Origin: an uncultured Pelagibacteraceae bacterium
Lineage (GTDB): Bacteria; Pseudomonadota; Alphaproteobacteria; Pelagibacterales; AG-422-B15
DNA length: 64,000 nucleotides
Direction: 5' to 3'
NCBI GenBank assembly: GCA_902571005.1
Contig: CACGAG010000005.1
Coordinates: forward strand, 1 to 64,000
Of the stretch, positions 24,491-33,813 are shown piece after piece. Below the pieces are notes generated by a model. The model did no database searches. It was given only the letters and a program-made list of their open reading frames with translations, and was not told the origin of the DNA. A program made the position numbers and the translations under genes. The first letter of the stretch is position 1. The number at the start of each line of letters is the position of its first letter.

Positions 24491-25462
24491 ATGAATTATA
24501 GAATCGATAATCTTCAATATTGTAATTGGAATGAAGATGTATTTAAGATTAATAGGCAAGCAAAATTAGATGCCGTTCATGTCACAATTGCATATCATGA
24601 AGACTATGATGAAGTTAAAAAAAATATTGAAGAATGGGACACTAATTTTGAGAAATTCAATAAACTAATTTTTCACGGTAAGTCGTATAAAGATATTGAA
24701 AAAGCTAATGCAGAAAATAAGACTGCTATTTTCTTTGGTTTTCAAAACTGTTCACCTATTGAGGATGATATAAATTTGGTTGAAGCTGTTCACAAAATGG
24801 GAACAGTATTTATGCAATTAACTTACAATAATCAGTCTTTATTAGCTACAGGTTGCTACGAAGAAAATGATAGTGGCGTTACTAGAATGGGTAAAGAAGT
24901 AATTAAAGAAATGAATCGTGTTGGAATCATAGTTGACATGTCGCACTCAGCAGAAAAATCTACTTTGGATGCAATTGAAATTTCTGATAAGCCCATTGCC
25001 ATAACACATGCCAACCCCTCTTTCTGGCATGAGGCAAAAAGAAATAAATCTGAAACATTACTTAGAGAATTGAGTCAATCAAATGGAATGATTGGACTCT
25101 CACTTTACCCCCATCATCTGTCGAACGGCACATATTGTACTCTTGCGAGCTTTTGTGAAATGGTTGCCCGCACTGCCGACATTATGGGAGTAGAGCATAT
25201 TGGTATTGGATCTGATTTATGCTTAAACCAACCTGACTCAGTGGTAGATTGGATGCGAAACGGAACTTGGACTAAGACAAAAGATTATGGTGAAGGCTCA
25301 AAAGATAATTCAGCTTTTCCAAAACAGCCAAAATGGTTCAAAAATGCTACTGGCTTTGACAATATTGCGAATGGATTAAAAAGTGTGGGGTTTAATAAAG
25401 ATGAGACAAATGGCATCTTAGGCAATAATTGGTTTAATTTTTATAAAAACTATATTGGTTAA
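24491..25462 (+). CDS. Membrane dipeptidase-like metallopeptidase (M19)
   Basis: 323 residues with the TIM-barrel pattern of renal dipeptidases: FFGFQNCSPIEDDINLV (first metal region), TVFMQLTYNNQSLLATGC, IIVDMSHSAEKSTLDAI with the metal His, ITHANPSFW with the second His, and VEHIGIGSDL with the catalytic Asp. No signal peptide is seen, so it is probably cytoplasmic. M19 enzymes cut dipeptides, often with D-residues at the C-terminal side. In this operon it could release an amino acid from an amide-linked intermediate. The next gene starts 3 bases downstream. Confidence 0.8.
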   Translation: MNYRIDNLQYCNWNEDVFKINRQAKLDAVHVTIAYHEDYDEVKKNIEEWDTNFEKFNKLIFHGKSYKDIEKANAENKTAIFFGFQNCSPIEDDINLVEAVHKMGTVFMQLTYNNQSLLATGCYEENDSGVTRMGKEVIKEMNRVGIIVDMSHSAEKSTLDAIEISDKPIAITHANPSFWHEAKRNKSETLLRELSQSNGMIGLSLYPHHLSNGTYCTLASFCEMVARTADIMGVEHIGIGSDLCLNQPDSVVDWMRNGTWTKTKDYGEGSKDNSAFPKQPKWFKNATGFDNIANGLKSVGFNKDETNGILGNNWFNFYKNYIG

Positions 25463-25465
25463 TAT

Positions 25466-27121
25466 ATGACAATAAATGTTCAACACAGAGATCCAAACCA
25501 AATCATGAAGCTCAGTCGATTAGGTTGTTTCCATCAATCTAAGCTATCATTTTTAAGAAGTTTTATAAGAGAATTTAAGGATTGGGAGTTTAAAAGCCAG
25601 ATCTTTGAGCTTGATAAAGAAGGTTATGGAACTGCTGTTTATTCTGTTTCAAATAAGGAGCGCACATACTCTCTTGTATGCTTTGCAAATAAATTAGATG
25701 ACGCTGAAAGATCTGATCGAGTGATAGCCACTAAATGGGATGCAGCATTTGTAATTCATGATGGACTTCCTAGTAAAGATGATATTGAAAGACTTCGTGA
25801 AAATGTCCCAAAACAAGAAGTGGGAAGATGTTCATTTAAAGAACTTGCTTTATCAAGAGCAAATCGATCTGTTAGAGTTTTCAACCATGTAATTGATAGT
25901 CTATCAAATGGAACACAGCCTGATAAAAAACTACTTACTGAAGTTGGCTACCTTTATAGAACCACTGCCGTTTATGGGTCAGGTAAGTTTGGTTTAGCAG
26001 ATCGATATAGAATTAAAGACCGTCCTGAAATAAATGGTCCATTTAGAATTGAAATGATGCTTGTTTATTTGGTACGTCAGTTTACGTTTGATCAAGTTAA
26101 TCACATTGCTTATAAAAAAAATCCCAATAAATCTGTTAAACTAGACCTTGAATTGTCCAGGCAACTTGGTATTGGCAACTCAACTGGGCTTGGAATGGCT
26201 CCCTTTATTATTAATCATCCTGCTCTTCTACATCAATGGATTTATGTGAGAGAGGAAGCTTTAAAGCAAATTAGAGAAATTAAAAATGTATCAAACAATG
26301 ATATTGAAATGTTTAAAAAATTCTTAGAACTATCAAAGAAAAATATAAAAAATTGGAATACAGAAAGCAACTATCAAAATATAAAAATTACTCAATTAAA
26401 AGAAGATATTAAAAAATTTGAGGAGAACTATCTCTGCAATATAACTTTTGATGAAGAATATTTTTGGGATGAAATGTATAAGTGGGTTGAGAAGAATTTA
26501 ACTCATGAGGGCTTAGAGTATATAGTTTCTCTCATGATGGAACCATACGATAACATTATTAATTTACTAGTTCCACAAATGAGTTCTGATGAAGATCAAT
26601 ATTTTGATATACCTACAAATAGAAGCACAGATCAATTAAAATCATTAATTGAAAAATCTTACCCAGATATAATTAGAATGGACTTCTCAATAGATAAAAG
26701 TAATGAAAATTTTTGGTATATTTCAAAAAATAAGGAAGAGCCTCGACTGGCGCGTCGCTATCACGAGCCGGGATCGGAATTAGAGCAACCTCTAGCGATT
26801 GCAAGAGATATTAAAGAACTTCATGCAAGATTATCATCTTATAAAAATGAAGAATTATCTAAATTTTTAGCGGAAAATAGCGACCTAAGACATGTTGTTA
26901 GAAGGTGCCACATTGTCGAAAAGTTGCCTTACGCAGAAATTCAAGACAACTCTATTGGTTCAGAGTTGACGCCTATTGATATGCTTAGACTAAAACTATC
27001 TTTTTTTGGAGCCCAAAAATTTGATCCTCGATCGGATAAGTGGCTGAGAATTTGCATGTATCAGGGAGCGCCATTGATGCACGAAATAAACAAATCAAAT
27101 GACACATGGATTTACAATTAA
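25466..27121 (+). CDS. Conserved protein of unknown function, partner of DUF3726
   Basis: 551 residues, soluble, with no signal peptide or membrane segment. I do not recognise a catalytic motif. Notable blocks are TEVGYLYRTTAVYGSGKFGLADRYRI (in parts), GIGNSTGLGMAPFIINHPAL, ARRYHEPGSELEQPLAIARD and DLRHVVRRCHIVEKLPYAEI. The many conserved-looking Gly, Arg and His residues suggest an enzyme. It lies between the M19 peptidase and the DUF3726 gene, sharing the base A of TAATG with the latter. Its role is probably tied to the amine pathway of the cluster, but this rests on position only. Confidence 0.6.
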   Translation: MTINVQHRDPNQIMKLSRLGCFHQSKLSFLRSFIREFKDWEFKSQIFELDKEGYGTAVYSVSNKERTYSLVCFANKLDDAERSDRVIATKWDAAFVIHDGLPSKDDIERLRENVPKQEVGRCSFKELALSRANRSVRVFNHVIDSLSNGTQPDKKLLTEVGYLYRTTAVYGSGKFGLADRYRIKDRPEINGPFRIEMMLVYLVRQFTFDQVNHIAYKKNPNKSVKLDLELSRQLGIGNSTGLGMAPFIINHPALLHQWIYVREEALKQIREIKNVSNNDIEMFKKFLELSKKNIKNWNTESNYQNIKITQLKEDIKKFEENYLCNITFDEEYFWDEMYKWVEKNLTHEGLEYIVSLMMEPYDNIINLLVPQMSSDEDQYFDIPTNRSTDQLKSLIEKSYPDIIRMDFSIDKSNENFWYISKNKEEPRLARRYHEPGSELEQPLAIARDIKELHARLSSYKNEELSKFLAENSDLRHVVRRCHIVEKLPYAEIQDNSIGSELTPIDMLRLKLSFFGAQKFDPRSDKWLRICMYQGAPLMHEINKSNDTWIYN

Positions 27122-27735
27122 TGCAATCATCAAGTGAAATTAATACCATATCAAAGAGAGCTGCAAGAGCGGTTGGTTATTCATGGGGAGTAGCAGAGGA
27201 AGTTGGTAAATGTATAAGTTCAATAGAGATGTTTGGAATTTCTGGAGTAGAAAATTTAAATAATTATTTTAAAACCATCAAAGGCATTGAACCAGAAGGT
27301 CCAAAGCAAATTGAAAAAACTAATAAATTGAGTGATAAAAGTCTCTGCCCTATCTATACAGGATTGAAATTAATTGATAACTACAAATCTGTAGATGAAA
27401 TAAAGGCATTAAAATTTATAAACCTGAATTATCCATTGTTACTTTTACCTTTCGTAAATAAACTTTCATATTTAATTGGTAAGAGAATTGAAATTTCTAT
27501 TGATGATATCAATACAGAATGCAATCTAAACATATGTGTACTTGCTGATCATCAAATCAAATCTTTAATTATTAAAAAAGCTAATACAGTGAAAATCAAT
27601 ATTTTAGAAAATGAAGATAGTTTTTCCAGCAAAACTTGGAATGAGCTATATGAGTTGTCAACAGAGACCTTTGTTGAGGAAACAGAACAATCAAAACAAA
27701 CTGGGGCTGGGGCTGGTCTTCGAGATAACGATTAA
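27121..27735 (+). CDS. DUF3726-like protein
   Basis: 204 residues from the ATG at 27121, which overlaps the previous stop (TAATG); an upstream in-frame ATG at 27106 is less likely. The N-terminal motif SKRAARAVGYSWGVAEEVGK matches the hallmark of DUF3726 proteins. The rest is a soluble alpha/beta region with no known active site. The C-terminus is Gly-rich (TGAGAGLRDND). The overlap with the 551-residue gene suggests that the two products act together. Function unknown. Confidence 0.6.
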   Translation: MQSSSEINTISKRAARAVGYSWGVAEEVGKCISSIEMFGISGVENLNNYFKTIKGIEPEGPKQIEKTNKLSDKSLCPIYTGLKLIDNYKSVDEIKALKFINLNYPLLLLPFVNKLSYLIGKRIEISIDDINTECNLNICVLADHQIKSLIIKKANTVKINILENEDSFSSKTWNELYELSTETFVEETEQSKQTGAGAGLRDND

Positions 27736-27738
27736 TAT

Positions 27739-29172
27739 TTAAAGTTGTATACCAACGTTCTTCAACTGCAGGTAGCTTTTAATTGCTTGTTGGCCTTTCT
27801 CACGACTGTAACCTGATTGTTTATAGCCTCCAAATGGAGTTGCGATACTTCCTGTGAACCAACTATTCACGTAAACTTGACCACCATTTAAACGTGAAGC
27901 TGTTTTTGTGGCCATGTCAACATCTTTAGTAAACACACCAGCCGCTAAACCATAATCTGTGTCATTTGCAATATGGATTGCTTCTTCATGATCTTCATAA
28001 TCTAAAACAGATAAGAATGGTCCAAAAATTTCTTCCTGTGCAATTGTCATATCGGGCTTAACATCTGAATAAATTGTGGGTTCAAAGAAGAAACCTTTTC
28101 TATCTACTCTGTTTCCACCTGAAACGGCTTTTGCACCCGCTTGTAAACCGGAACGTGCGTAATTTTCAACTTTTTGTAACTGTTCTTCAGATATGACAGG
28201 AGTTAGGTCAACACCTTCTTCGTCACCGGGACCTACTTTTATCGAAGCTGCTAACTTTGATAATTTCTCGAGCACTTCATCTTTAATGGATTTATGGACT
28301 ATCATTCTCGACATTGCAGAACAAATTTGTCCAGCCTGGCTGAAAATTCCAACCTTGGTTGCATTAACAACTTTATCAATATCCGCATCTGGTAAAACAA
28401 CAGCAGCAGATTTTCCTCCCAACTCAACAACAGCAGGCACAGCTCTTTCAGCAGCAGCATGTAAAATTGCTTTTCCAGTTTTTACAGACCCAGTAAAAGT
28501 TATTTGAGCGACGTCCGGATGGGCAGTCAGCGCAGCTCCAGCTTCACTTCCATAACCCGTGACTATGTTTATTAAGCCTTTTGGAACTTCAGCATTATGA
28601 ATTGCTTGGGCAAAATAAGATGTGGTTGCTAAAGGTGTTAATTCTGCAGGTTTTATGACTGTAGAGTTTCCTGCTGCAAACGAACACGCCAAAGAACGAG
28701 CGATCATTGCAATGGGAAAATTCCAAGGAACAATATGTCCTGACACTCCATAAGGTTCATAAACTGTATAATCCATAACCTGACTGTTTACAGGAATAGT
28801 TTGGCCTTCGATTTTATCTGTTAAGCCACTGTAGTAATCAAAGTAGTTTGCTGCATCAACAAATTCATATTCAGAAGCGGCAAGTAGTTTCCCATTTTCT
28901 GAACAAAGTAATGCCCCACCTTCTTTACTGACCTTGCGAAGCTCTTCAGCAATGCGTCGCATAAGTTTTGCACGTTCCATCGGATTCATATCTACAAGAA
29001 TTCGAGACTCGTATGCTTTTTTAGCAGACTCTACCGCTTGATTAATATCTTCATCTTTTGCACAAGTTACTTCACCAATGACCTCTTCATTCGCAGGATT
29101 AATAACTGGAATAAGGTCTTTGCTTGAGGCATCGGTCCATTCACCGTTAATATAGTGCTGGTATTTTTTCAT
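27739..29172 (-). CDS. NAD(P)-dependent aldehyde dehydrogenase of the amine cluster
   Basis: 477 residues, complete. The catalytic set is intact: Asn in VPWNFPIAM, general base Glu in VVELGGKSAAVV, nucleophile Cys in QAGQICSAMSRMIV, and the cofactor-region motif AQEEIFGPFLSV. It is closest in style to betaine-aldehyde/aminoaldehyde dehydrogenases such as PuuC. The gene converges on the DUF3726 gene and is divergent from the transporter ATPase gene. It would oxidise the aldehyde formed from the imported amine or its gamma-glutamyl adduct. Confidence 0.85.
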   Translation of the reverse strand: MKKYQHYINGEWTDASSKDLIPVINPANEEVIGEVTCAKDEDINQAVESAKKAYESRILVDMNPMERAKLMRRIAEELRKVSKEGGALLCSENGKLLAASEYEFVDAANYFDYYSGLTDKIEGQTIPVNSQVMDYTVYEPYGVSGHIVPWNFPIAMIARSLACSFAAGNSTVIKPAELTPLATTSYFAQAIHNAEVPKGLINIVTGYGSEAGAALTAHPDVAQITFTGSVKTGKAILHAAAERAVPAVVELGGKSAAVVLPDADIDKVVNATKVGIFSQAGQICSAMSRMIVHKSIKDEVLEKLSKLAASIKVGPGDEEGVDLTPVISEEQLQKVENYARSGLQAGAKAVSGGNRVDRKGFFFEPTIYSDVKPDMTIAQEEIFGPFLSVLDYEDHEEAIHIANDTDYGLAAGVFTKDVDMATKTASRLNGGQVYVNSWFTGSIATPFGGYKQSGYSREKGQQAIKSYLQLKNVGIQL

Positions 29173-29282
29173 AAGTTAGAGTCTTTCTTGTTAAATACTG
29201 ATCTATTTTTGTAATAAGGTCAGCTTTAATTTAGTTCAAAAATTCCTAGATTCCCAACTATTTTTACCTTAGTCTTACCGAC

Positions 29283-30371
29283 ATGAATTCAAAAAAGTCT
29301 GATTTTGTTAAATTTGAACAAGTCGATAAAAGTTATGATGGAAAAGAGCTTGTAGTTAAAGGACTCGACTTAGATATTGCAGAAGGCGAATTTCTTACCT
29401 TACTTGGGCCATCTGGATCTGGCAAAACAACAACTCTCATGATGCTTGCAGGTTTTGAAACTCCTACGAATGGAGAGATATATTTTGATGGACGTCCGAT
29501 AAACAATATCCCACCTCACAAACGTGGCATCGGCATGGTGTTTCAAAATTATGCTTTATTTCCTCATTTATCGGTTTATGAAAATTTAGCCTTTCCTCTT
29601 AAAGTAAGAAAAGTGGATAAATCAGAAATTGAAGAGAGAATTAATAAAACTTTGAAAATGGTTTCATTAACAGGTTTTGAAAACAGGATGCCCGCTCAAC
29701 TATCTGGTGGTCAGCAACAGAGAGTTGCTGTTGCTCGCGCGCTTGTGTTTGATCCTAAACTTGTATTAATGGATGAACCTCTTGGAGCTCTTGATAAAAA
29801 TTTACGAGAGAGTATGCAATATGAATTAAAGCACATTCACGAGTCATTAGGAGTGACTGTCGTTTATGTTACACATGATCAAGGTGAAGCTCTGACCATG
29901 TCAAACCGAATTGCTGTTTTTAATGACGGTAAGGTTCAACAGCTTTCTGGACCAAATGAATTATATGAAACGCCAGTGAATTCGTTTGTTGCAAGCTTTA
30001 TTGGAGAAAATAATACTTTCACTGGAACTGTAAAAGAAATCGCATCTGGTTCAGCAAAGATTGAAACTGACTCTGGTGAAACTATTGTTGCCAATCCTAT
30101 TGCTGTGAGCTCTTCTGGAGAAAAATCCAGAATTTCTCTTAGACCCGAGCGAGTGAGTATTGACCCAAATGAACAACTTGAAAATAAATTCACAAGTGAG
30201 ATCCGCGAGATTATCTACCATGGTGACCATACAAGAGTACGTGTAAATCTTCTTGGTAATGATGACTTTATTTTAAAAGTTCCAAACGCGAGTAGTGATT
30301 TAAAGCTTAACGTAGGCGATAAATTGGACCTTGGCTGGTCATCTCATGACTGCAGAGCTTTAGATTACTAA
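29283..30371 (+). CDS. Polyamine-type ABC importer ATPase (PotA/PotG-like)
   Basis: 362 residues. Walker A is GPSGSGKT, then the Q-loop VFQNYALFPH, signature LSGGQQQR, Walker B LVLMDEPLGALD and H-loop VTHDQGEAL, in the order typical of PotA/PotG. The C-terminal 120 residues form the TOBE-type regulatory domain (ISLRPERVSI). It energises the permeases encoded at 31676-33788. The gene is read divergently from the aldehyde dehydrogenase with 110 bases between. The exact substrate, a polyamine or another cationic compound, is not fixed by the ATPase. Confidence 0.9.
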   Translation: MNSKKSDFVKFEQVDKSYDGKELVVKGLDLDIAEGEFLTLLGPSGSGKTTTLMMLAGFETPTNGEIYFDGRPINNIPPHKRGIGMVFQNYALFPHLSVYENLAFPLKVRKVDKSEIEERINKTLKMVSLTGFENRMPAQLSGGQQQRVAVARALVFDPKLVLMDEPLGALDKNLRESMQYELKHIHESLGVTVVYVTHDQGEALTMSNRIAVFNDGKVQQLSGPNELYETPVNSFVASFIGENNTFTGTVKEIASGSAKIETDSGETIVANPIAVSSSGEKSRISLRPERVSIDPNEQLENKFTSEIREIIYHGDHTRVRVNLLGNDDFILKVPNASSDLKLNVGDKLDLGWSSHDCRALDY

Positions 30372-30430
30372 TTCTTTGATACTACATGTAGATTCAATAT
30401 TAATTTGTTGAAAAATAATCTTTTTTTTTG

Positions 30431-30459
30431 TTGCGTTTTTGCTCAAGGCCTTGTGTAAT
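30431..30459 (+). promoter_or_regulatory. Candidate promoter of the binding-protein gene
   Basis: TTGCGT (30431-30436), a 17-base spacer and TGTAAT (30454-30459) lie just upstream of the binding-protein gene. A second promoter here would raise its expression above that of the ATPase gene, as is common for abundant periplasmic binding proteins. Confidence 0.4.
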
Positions 30460-30477
30460 ATTTCTTTATATAAAAAA

Positions 30478-30482
30478 AGGAG
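30478..30482 (+). promoter_or_regulatory. Strong ribosome binding site of the binding-protein gene
   Basis: AGGAG is 10 bases before the ATG at 30493. It decides the start: the frame is open further upstream (to 30439), but only the product from 30493 begins with a normal signal peptide. Confidence 0.75.
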
Positions 30483-30492
30483 ACGATTAATC

Positions 30493-31614
30493 ATGTCTAG
30501 ATTAACTAAACTAATCTCTTTGGCTGCTTTATTGGTGGCTCCATCTATGGCTACAGCCGCGGAAGTAAACGTGGTGTCATGGGGAGGCGCTTATACAGAA
30601 AGTCAAAAGCTAGGTTACGGGGACCCATATCAAGAAATGAGTGGCGTTCAAGTAAACTGGATCGACTACAGTGGAGGTTTGAGTGAAATTAAAGCTCAGG
30701 TCGAGTCTGGAGCGATTACTTGGGACATTATCGATGTGTATGCACGTGATACAATTATCGGTTGTGACGAAGGATTGTTTGTAGAATTCGATTTCGATAA
30801 CGACTTCCCTGCTGGTGTTAACGGTATGAAAGCAAGTGACGATTTTTTTGCTCCAATGCCTAGTGATTGTGCTGTGGGTAACATTCTTTATTCATGGAAC
30901 TACGCTTACAACACTGACAATGTAAATTTTGATGGAAGTTATCCAGATTCAATGGAGGACTTCTTTAACCCAGATAAATATCCAGGAGTAAGATCTATCT
31001 ACTCTTCAGCTATGTCAAACTTAGAGTTTGCTCTAGTTGCTGATGGTGTTCCTGCATCTGATGTGTATGACTACATGGAAGATAATGGAATTGATAGAGC
31101 CCTTGATAAGCTTACAGATCTTTGCACAAACCCTAACGGTGGATGCATTTTCTGGTCAGCTGGTGCACAACCACCTGAGCAGTTAGTATCTGGTGAAGCT
31201 ATCATGGCTACTGGATGGAATGGACGTCACTTCAATGCCATCGTGAACGAAGGTTCACCAATGAAAATGGTATGGGATGGTCAGATCCTTGACTATGAGT
31301 ACTTCGTACTTGTTAAAGGTGGACCAAACCAAGAAGAAGCTATGAAAGCTCTTCAGTACTTCACTAGTTCTGAAGGTTTAGCTGGAAGTGCTAAGCACAT
31401 TGCTTACGCTCCTTTCCGTATCTCATCTCTTGATGTGATCATGGCTGATGAGCCGTGGTTCTATTCTGAGCAAGCAGGTGCTGTTGAGATTATGCCTCAC
31501 ATGCCTACTGCTCCAGCAAATACTGAGAACTACGTTCTTATGAACCCTGAGTGGTACGCTGATAACAACACTGAAATCAACGACGCTTGGGAAGCTTGGA
31601 AAGCTAACCTATAA
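30493..31614 (+). CDS. Periplasmic polyamine-type binding protein (PotD/PotF-like)
   Basis: 373 residues. The signal peptide is LISLAALLVAPSMATAA, with mature start EVNVVSWGG, the usual first strand of PotD-family proteins. Later blocks include WDIIDVYARDTIIGCDEG, a middle NPDKYPGVRSIYSS and AGAVEIMPHMPTAPANTENY. The mature protein has four Cys residues and numerous Asp/Glu/Trp/Tyr positions that could bind an amine. Codons are richer in G/C than in the neighbours, consistent with high expression. A perfect hairpin follows the gene. Confidence 0.88.
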   Translation: MSRLTKLISLAALLVAPSMATAAEVNVVSWGGAYTESQKLGYGDPYQEMSGVQVNWIDYSGGLSEIKAQVESGAITWDIIDVYARDTIIGCDEGLFVEFDFDNDFPAGVNGMKASDDFFAPMPSDCAVGNILYSWNYAYNTDNVNFDGSYPDSMEDFFNPDKYPGVRSIYSSAMSNLEFALVADGVPASDVYDYMEDNGIDRALDKLTDLCTNPNGGCIFWSAGAQPPEQLVSGEAIMATGWNGRHFNAIVNEGSPMKMVWDGQILDYEYFVLVKGGPNQEEAMKALQYFTSSEGLAGSAKHIAYAPFRISSLDVIMADEPWFYSEQAGAVEIMPHMPTAPANTENYVLMNPEWYADNNTEINDAWEAWKANL

Positions 31615-31621
31615 GGTTTAA

Positions 31622-31649
31622 ACTTGGGCAACCTATGGGTTGCCCAAGT
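31622..31649 (+). promoter_or_regulatory. mRNA-stabilising hairpin after the binding-protein gene
   Basis: ACTTGGGCAACC (31622-31633) and GGTTGCCCAAGT (31638-31649) form a perfect 12-base-pair stem with a 4-base loop. No T-run follows, so it is not a strong intrinsic terminator. Hairpins at this place in binding-protein operons protect the upstream mRNA from 3' decay and lower permease expression. Confidence 0.7.
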
Positions 31650-31675
31650 ACCTCAAATTAAGTATCCTTTTAAAT

Positions 31676-32923
31676 ATGACTGCCGAAATAAGAACCTCGG
31701 ATGGAGAACTTCTATCCGTCAAACTCAAAAAAGTTGAGAGAAGACGCAGAACTACTGCTTTTTTACTGGCCGCACCGCTTCTGTTCTTCATTGTTTTTGC
31801 ATACGTAATTCCTATTTTCCAAATGTTGGGGCGAAGCATAGATAACGCTGAAATGAACTCATTTCTTACAGAAACACACGAGGTCATGCAAACATGGGAT
31901 GGCAGTGAAATGCCTGGTGAGGATGTAACATCAACATTTTATTATGAATTAAAGACTGCTGTAGAAAATAAATACCACGGTAAGATTGCAACTCGTTTAA
32001 ACTATGAAAAAGGTGGCTTTACAAGTCTTATTAAAAAGACGTCACGTAAACTTAAAAACTTTGATGAAAATGCTAACTTTCTAGACCAATTCATTGATGT
32101 GCATAAAAAATGGGGTGACATTGAATATTGGCAAGCATTAAAAAGAGGAACTGACGCTTATCATTTTCGAAAATATTTAACGACATTTGATTATGAACAA
32201 AAGTTTGATGGCTCGATTGAAAGGATTCCTGAAAAGCTTAGAATTAATGTAACCTTGTGGCTACGAACAATATTTGTTGCCGTTGGAGTAACTTTTTGCT
32301 GCTTTATTTTAGCTTACCCGATTTCACACTTACTTTCAGTCTTACCAACTCGTTATTCAAATCTATTGATGATCTGTGTCCTTTTGCCCTTCTGGACATC
32401 ACTACTTGTTAGAACATCCAGTTGGATGGTTCTATTACAAAAACAAGGAGTGTTAAATGATACCTTAGTGTCGCTTGGATTTGTTGCAGACGAGTCGAGA
32501 CTTGAGCTAATGTATAATATGACAGGTACATTCATTGCAATGACACAAATCCTATTGCCATTCATGGTTTTGCCTCTTTATAGTGTAATGAAAACAATTT
32601 CACCAAGTTTAATGCGCGCTGCAACGTCAATGGGTGCAACACCTTTTCACGCTTTTAGAAAAATATATTTTCCTCTGACATACGCAGGAATTAGTGCAGG
32701 ATCAATTTTAGTATTTGTTTTAGCGATTGGTTATTACATAACACCTGCATTGGTTGGTGGAGCGAAAGGAATTTTAATTAGTAATAGAATAGCATATCAC
32801 ATGCAGCAATCACTAGACTGGTCTCTTGCAACGGCGATGGCAACAGTTCTTTTAATAGCAGTGCTAGTGGTATACTGGCTGTACAACAAGATTGTTGGCA
32901 TAGATAACATGAGGCTTGGATAA
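31676..32923 (+). CDS. Polyamine-type ABC importer permease 1 (PotB-like)
   Basis: 415 residues from the ATG at 31676; an upstream in-frame TTG at 31640 lies inside the hairpin and is rejected. After a first helix (TAFLLAAPLLFFIVFAYVI) there is a long periplasmic stretch of about 130 residues before the remaining helices. The extended form of PotB is known in alphaproteobacterial transporters. The EAA-type coupling loop is AATSMGATPFHAFRKIYFPL. It pairs with the PotC-like permease, whose start is 1 base after its stop codon. Confidence 0.85.
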   Translation: MTAEIRTSDGELLSVKLKKVERRRRTTAFLLAAPLLFFIVFAYVIPIFQMLGRSIDNAEMNSFLTETHEVMQTWDGSEMPGEDVTSTFYYELKTAVENKYHGKIATRLNYEKGGFTSLIKKTSRKLKNFDENANFLDQFIDVHKKWGDIEYWQALKRGTDAYHFRKYLTTFDYEQKFDGSIERIPEKLRINVTLWLRTIFVAVGVTFCCFILAYPISHLLSVLPTRYSNLLMICVLLPFWTSLLVRTSSWMVLLQKQGVLNDTLVSLGFVADESRLELMYNMTGTFIAMTQILLPFMVLPLYSVMKTISPSLMRAATSMGATPFHAFRKIYFPLTYAGISAGSILVFVLAIGYYITPALVGGAKGILISNRIAYHMQQSLDWSLATAMATVLLIAVLVVYWLYNKIVGIDNMRLG

Positions 32924-32924
32924 T

Positions 32925-33788
32925 ATGGCATTACCAAAATATACAGAAATGAGATACAGAGTTTGGCACTATTCTTATTTAGTAATTTGTACTGCAGTTT
33001 TCGTATTTTTGATTGCACCTCTTTTTGTGATCATACCATTATCATTCAATGCTGAGCAATATATCCACTTTTCTGACGGTATGCTTGCATTGCAGCCAGA
33101 AGCTTTCTCACTGAGGTGGTATGAAGATATGATTTATGGAACAAAAAATCCTTGGGGAATAGCAGCTCGAAACAGTGTTTACTATGCATTTTTCTCAACA
33201 ATTGGAGCGACCGTACTTGGAACTGTTGCAGCATTGGGTCTAAGCAGTCGTTACATGCCTTACAAACAATTAATCATGAGTGTACTAATTTCACCAATGA
33301 TTATTCCACTGATTATTTCTGGCTCAGCTATCTTTTTTTCACTTGCAAAATTGGGGTTAGCTGCAACTTTTCCTGGCATCGTCATTGCACATATTATTTT
33401 AGGTACACCATTTGTTGTAATAACAGTTACTGCAACTTTAAGTGGATTTGATGACAGTATTACACGTGCAGCATCAAGTCTCGGCAGCACACCAACTAAT
33501 ACTTTTTTTAAAATTACATTGCCTCTAATAACACCTGGCATAATTTCTGGTGCTTTATTTGCATTTGTAACTTCTTTTGATGAAATTGTCGTAATTCTAT
33601 TCGTGGCAGGAGGAGATAGAAATCTTACAACTATCCCACTTCAAATGTGGACTGGTTTAAGAGAACAGCTCAGCCCGACGATCATGGCTGTCGCTACATG
33701 CCTAATTGTGCTTTCAACATTAATCCTGATTGTGACTGAGTTGTTAAGGAGAAGATCTGAGAGGATAAGAGGGATTTCAGCTCAATAA
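32925..33788 (+). CDS. Polyamine-type ABC importer permease 2 (PotC-like)
   Basis: 287 residues from the ATG at 32925, one base after the PotB stop. Six membrane helices are expected; the first is SYLVICTAVFVFLIAPLFVI. The EAA loop reads AASSLGSTPTNTFFKITLPL, which couples to the ATPase. A late block TSFDEIVVILFVAGGDRNLTT is typical of PotC. It ends the importer operon; the following gene is convergent, 25 bases away, with no clear terminator. Confidence 0.88.
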   Translation: MALPKYTEMRYRVWHYSYLVICTAVFVFLIAPLFVIIPLSFNAEQYIHFSDGMLALQPEAFSLRWYEDMIYGTKNPWGIAARNSVYYAFFSTIGATVLGTVAALGLSSRYMPYKQLIMSVLISPMIIPLIISGSAIFFSLAKLGLAATFPGIVIAHIILGTPFVVITVTATLSGFDDSITRAASSLGSTPTNTFFKITLPLITPGIISGALFAFVTSFDEIVVILFVAGGDRNLTTIPLQMWTGLREQLSPTIMAVATCLIVLSTLILIVTELLRRRSERIRGISAQ

Positions 33789-33813
33789 AAGTTAAGACAA
33801 TTCGTTAAATATA

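Noticed and set aside
31640-31675. TTG at 31640 as start of the PotB-like permease
   Set aside because: It lies inside the 31622-31649 hairpin and adds a non-family N-terminus; the ATG at 31676 fits better.
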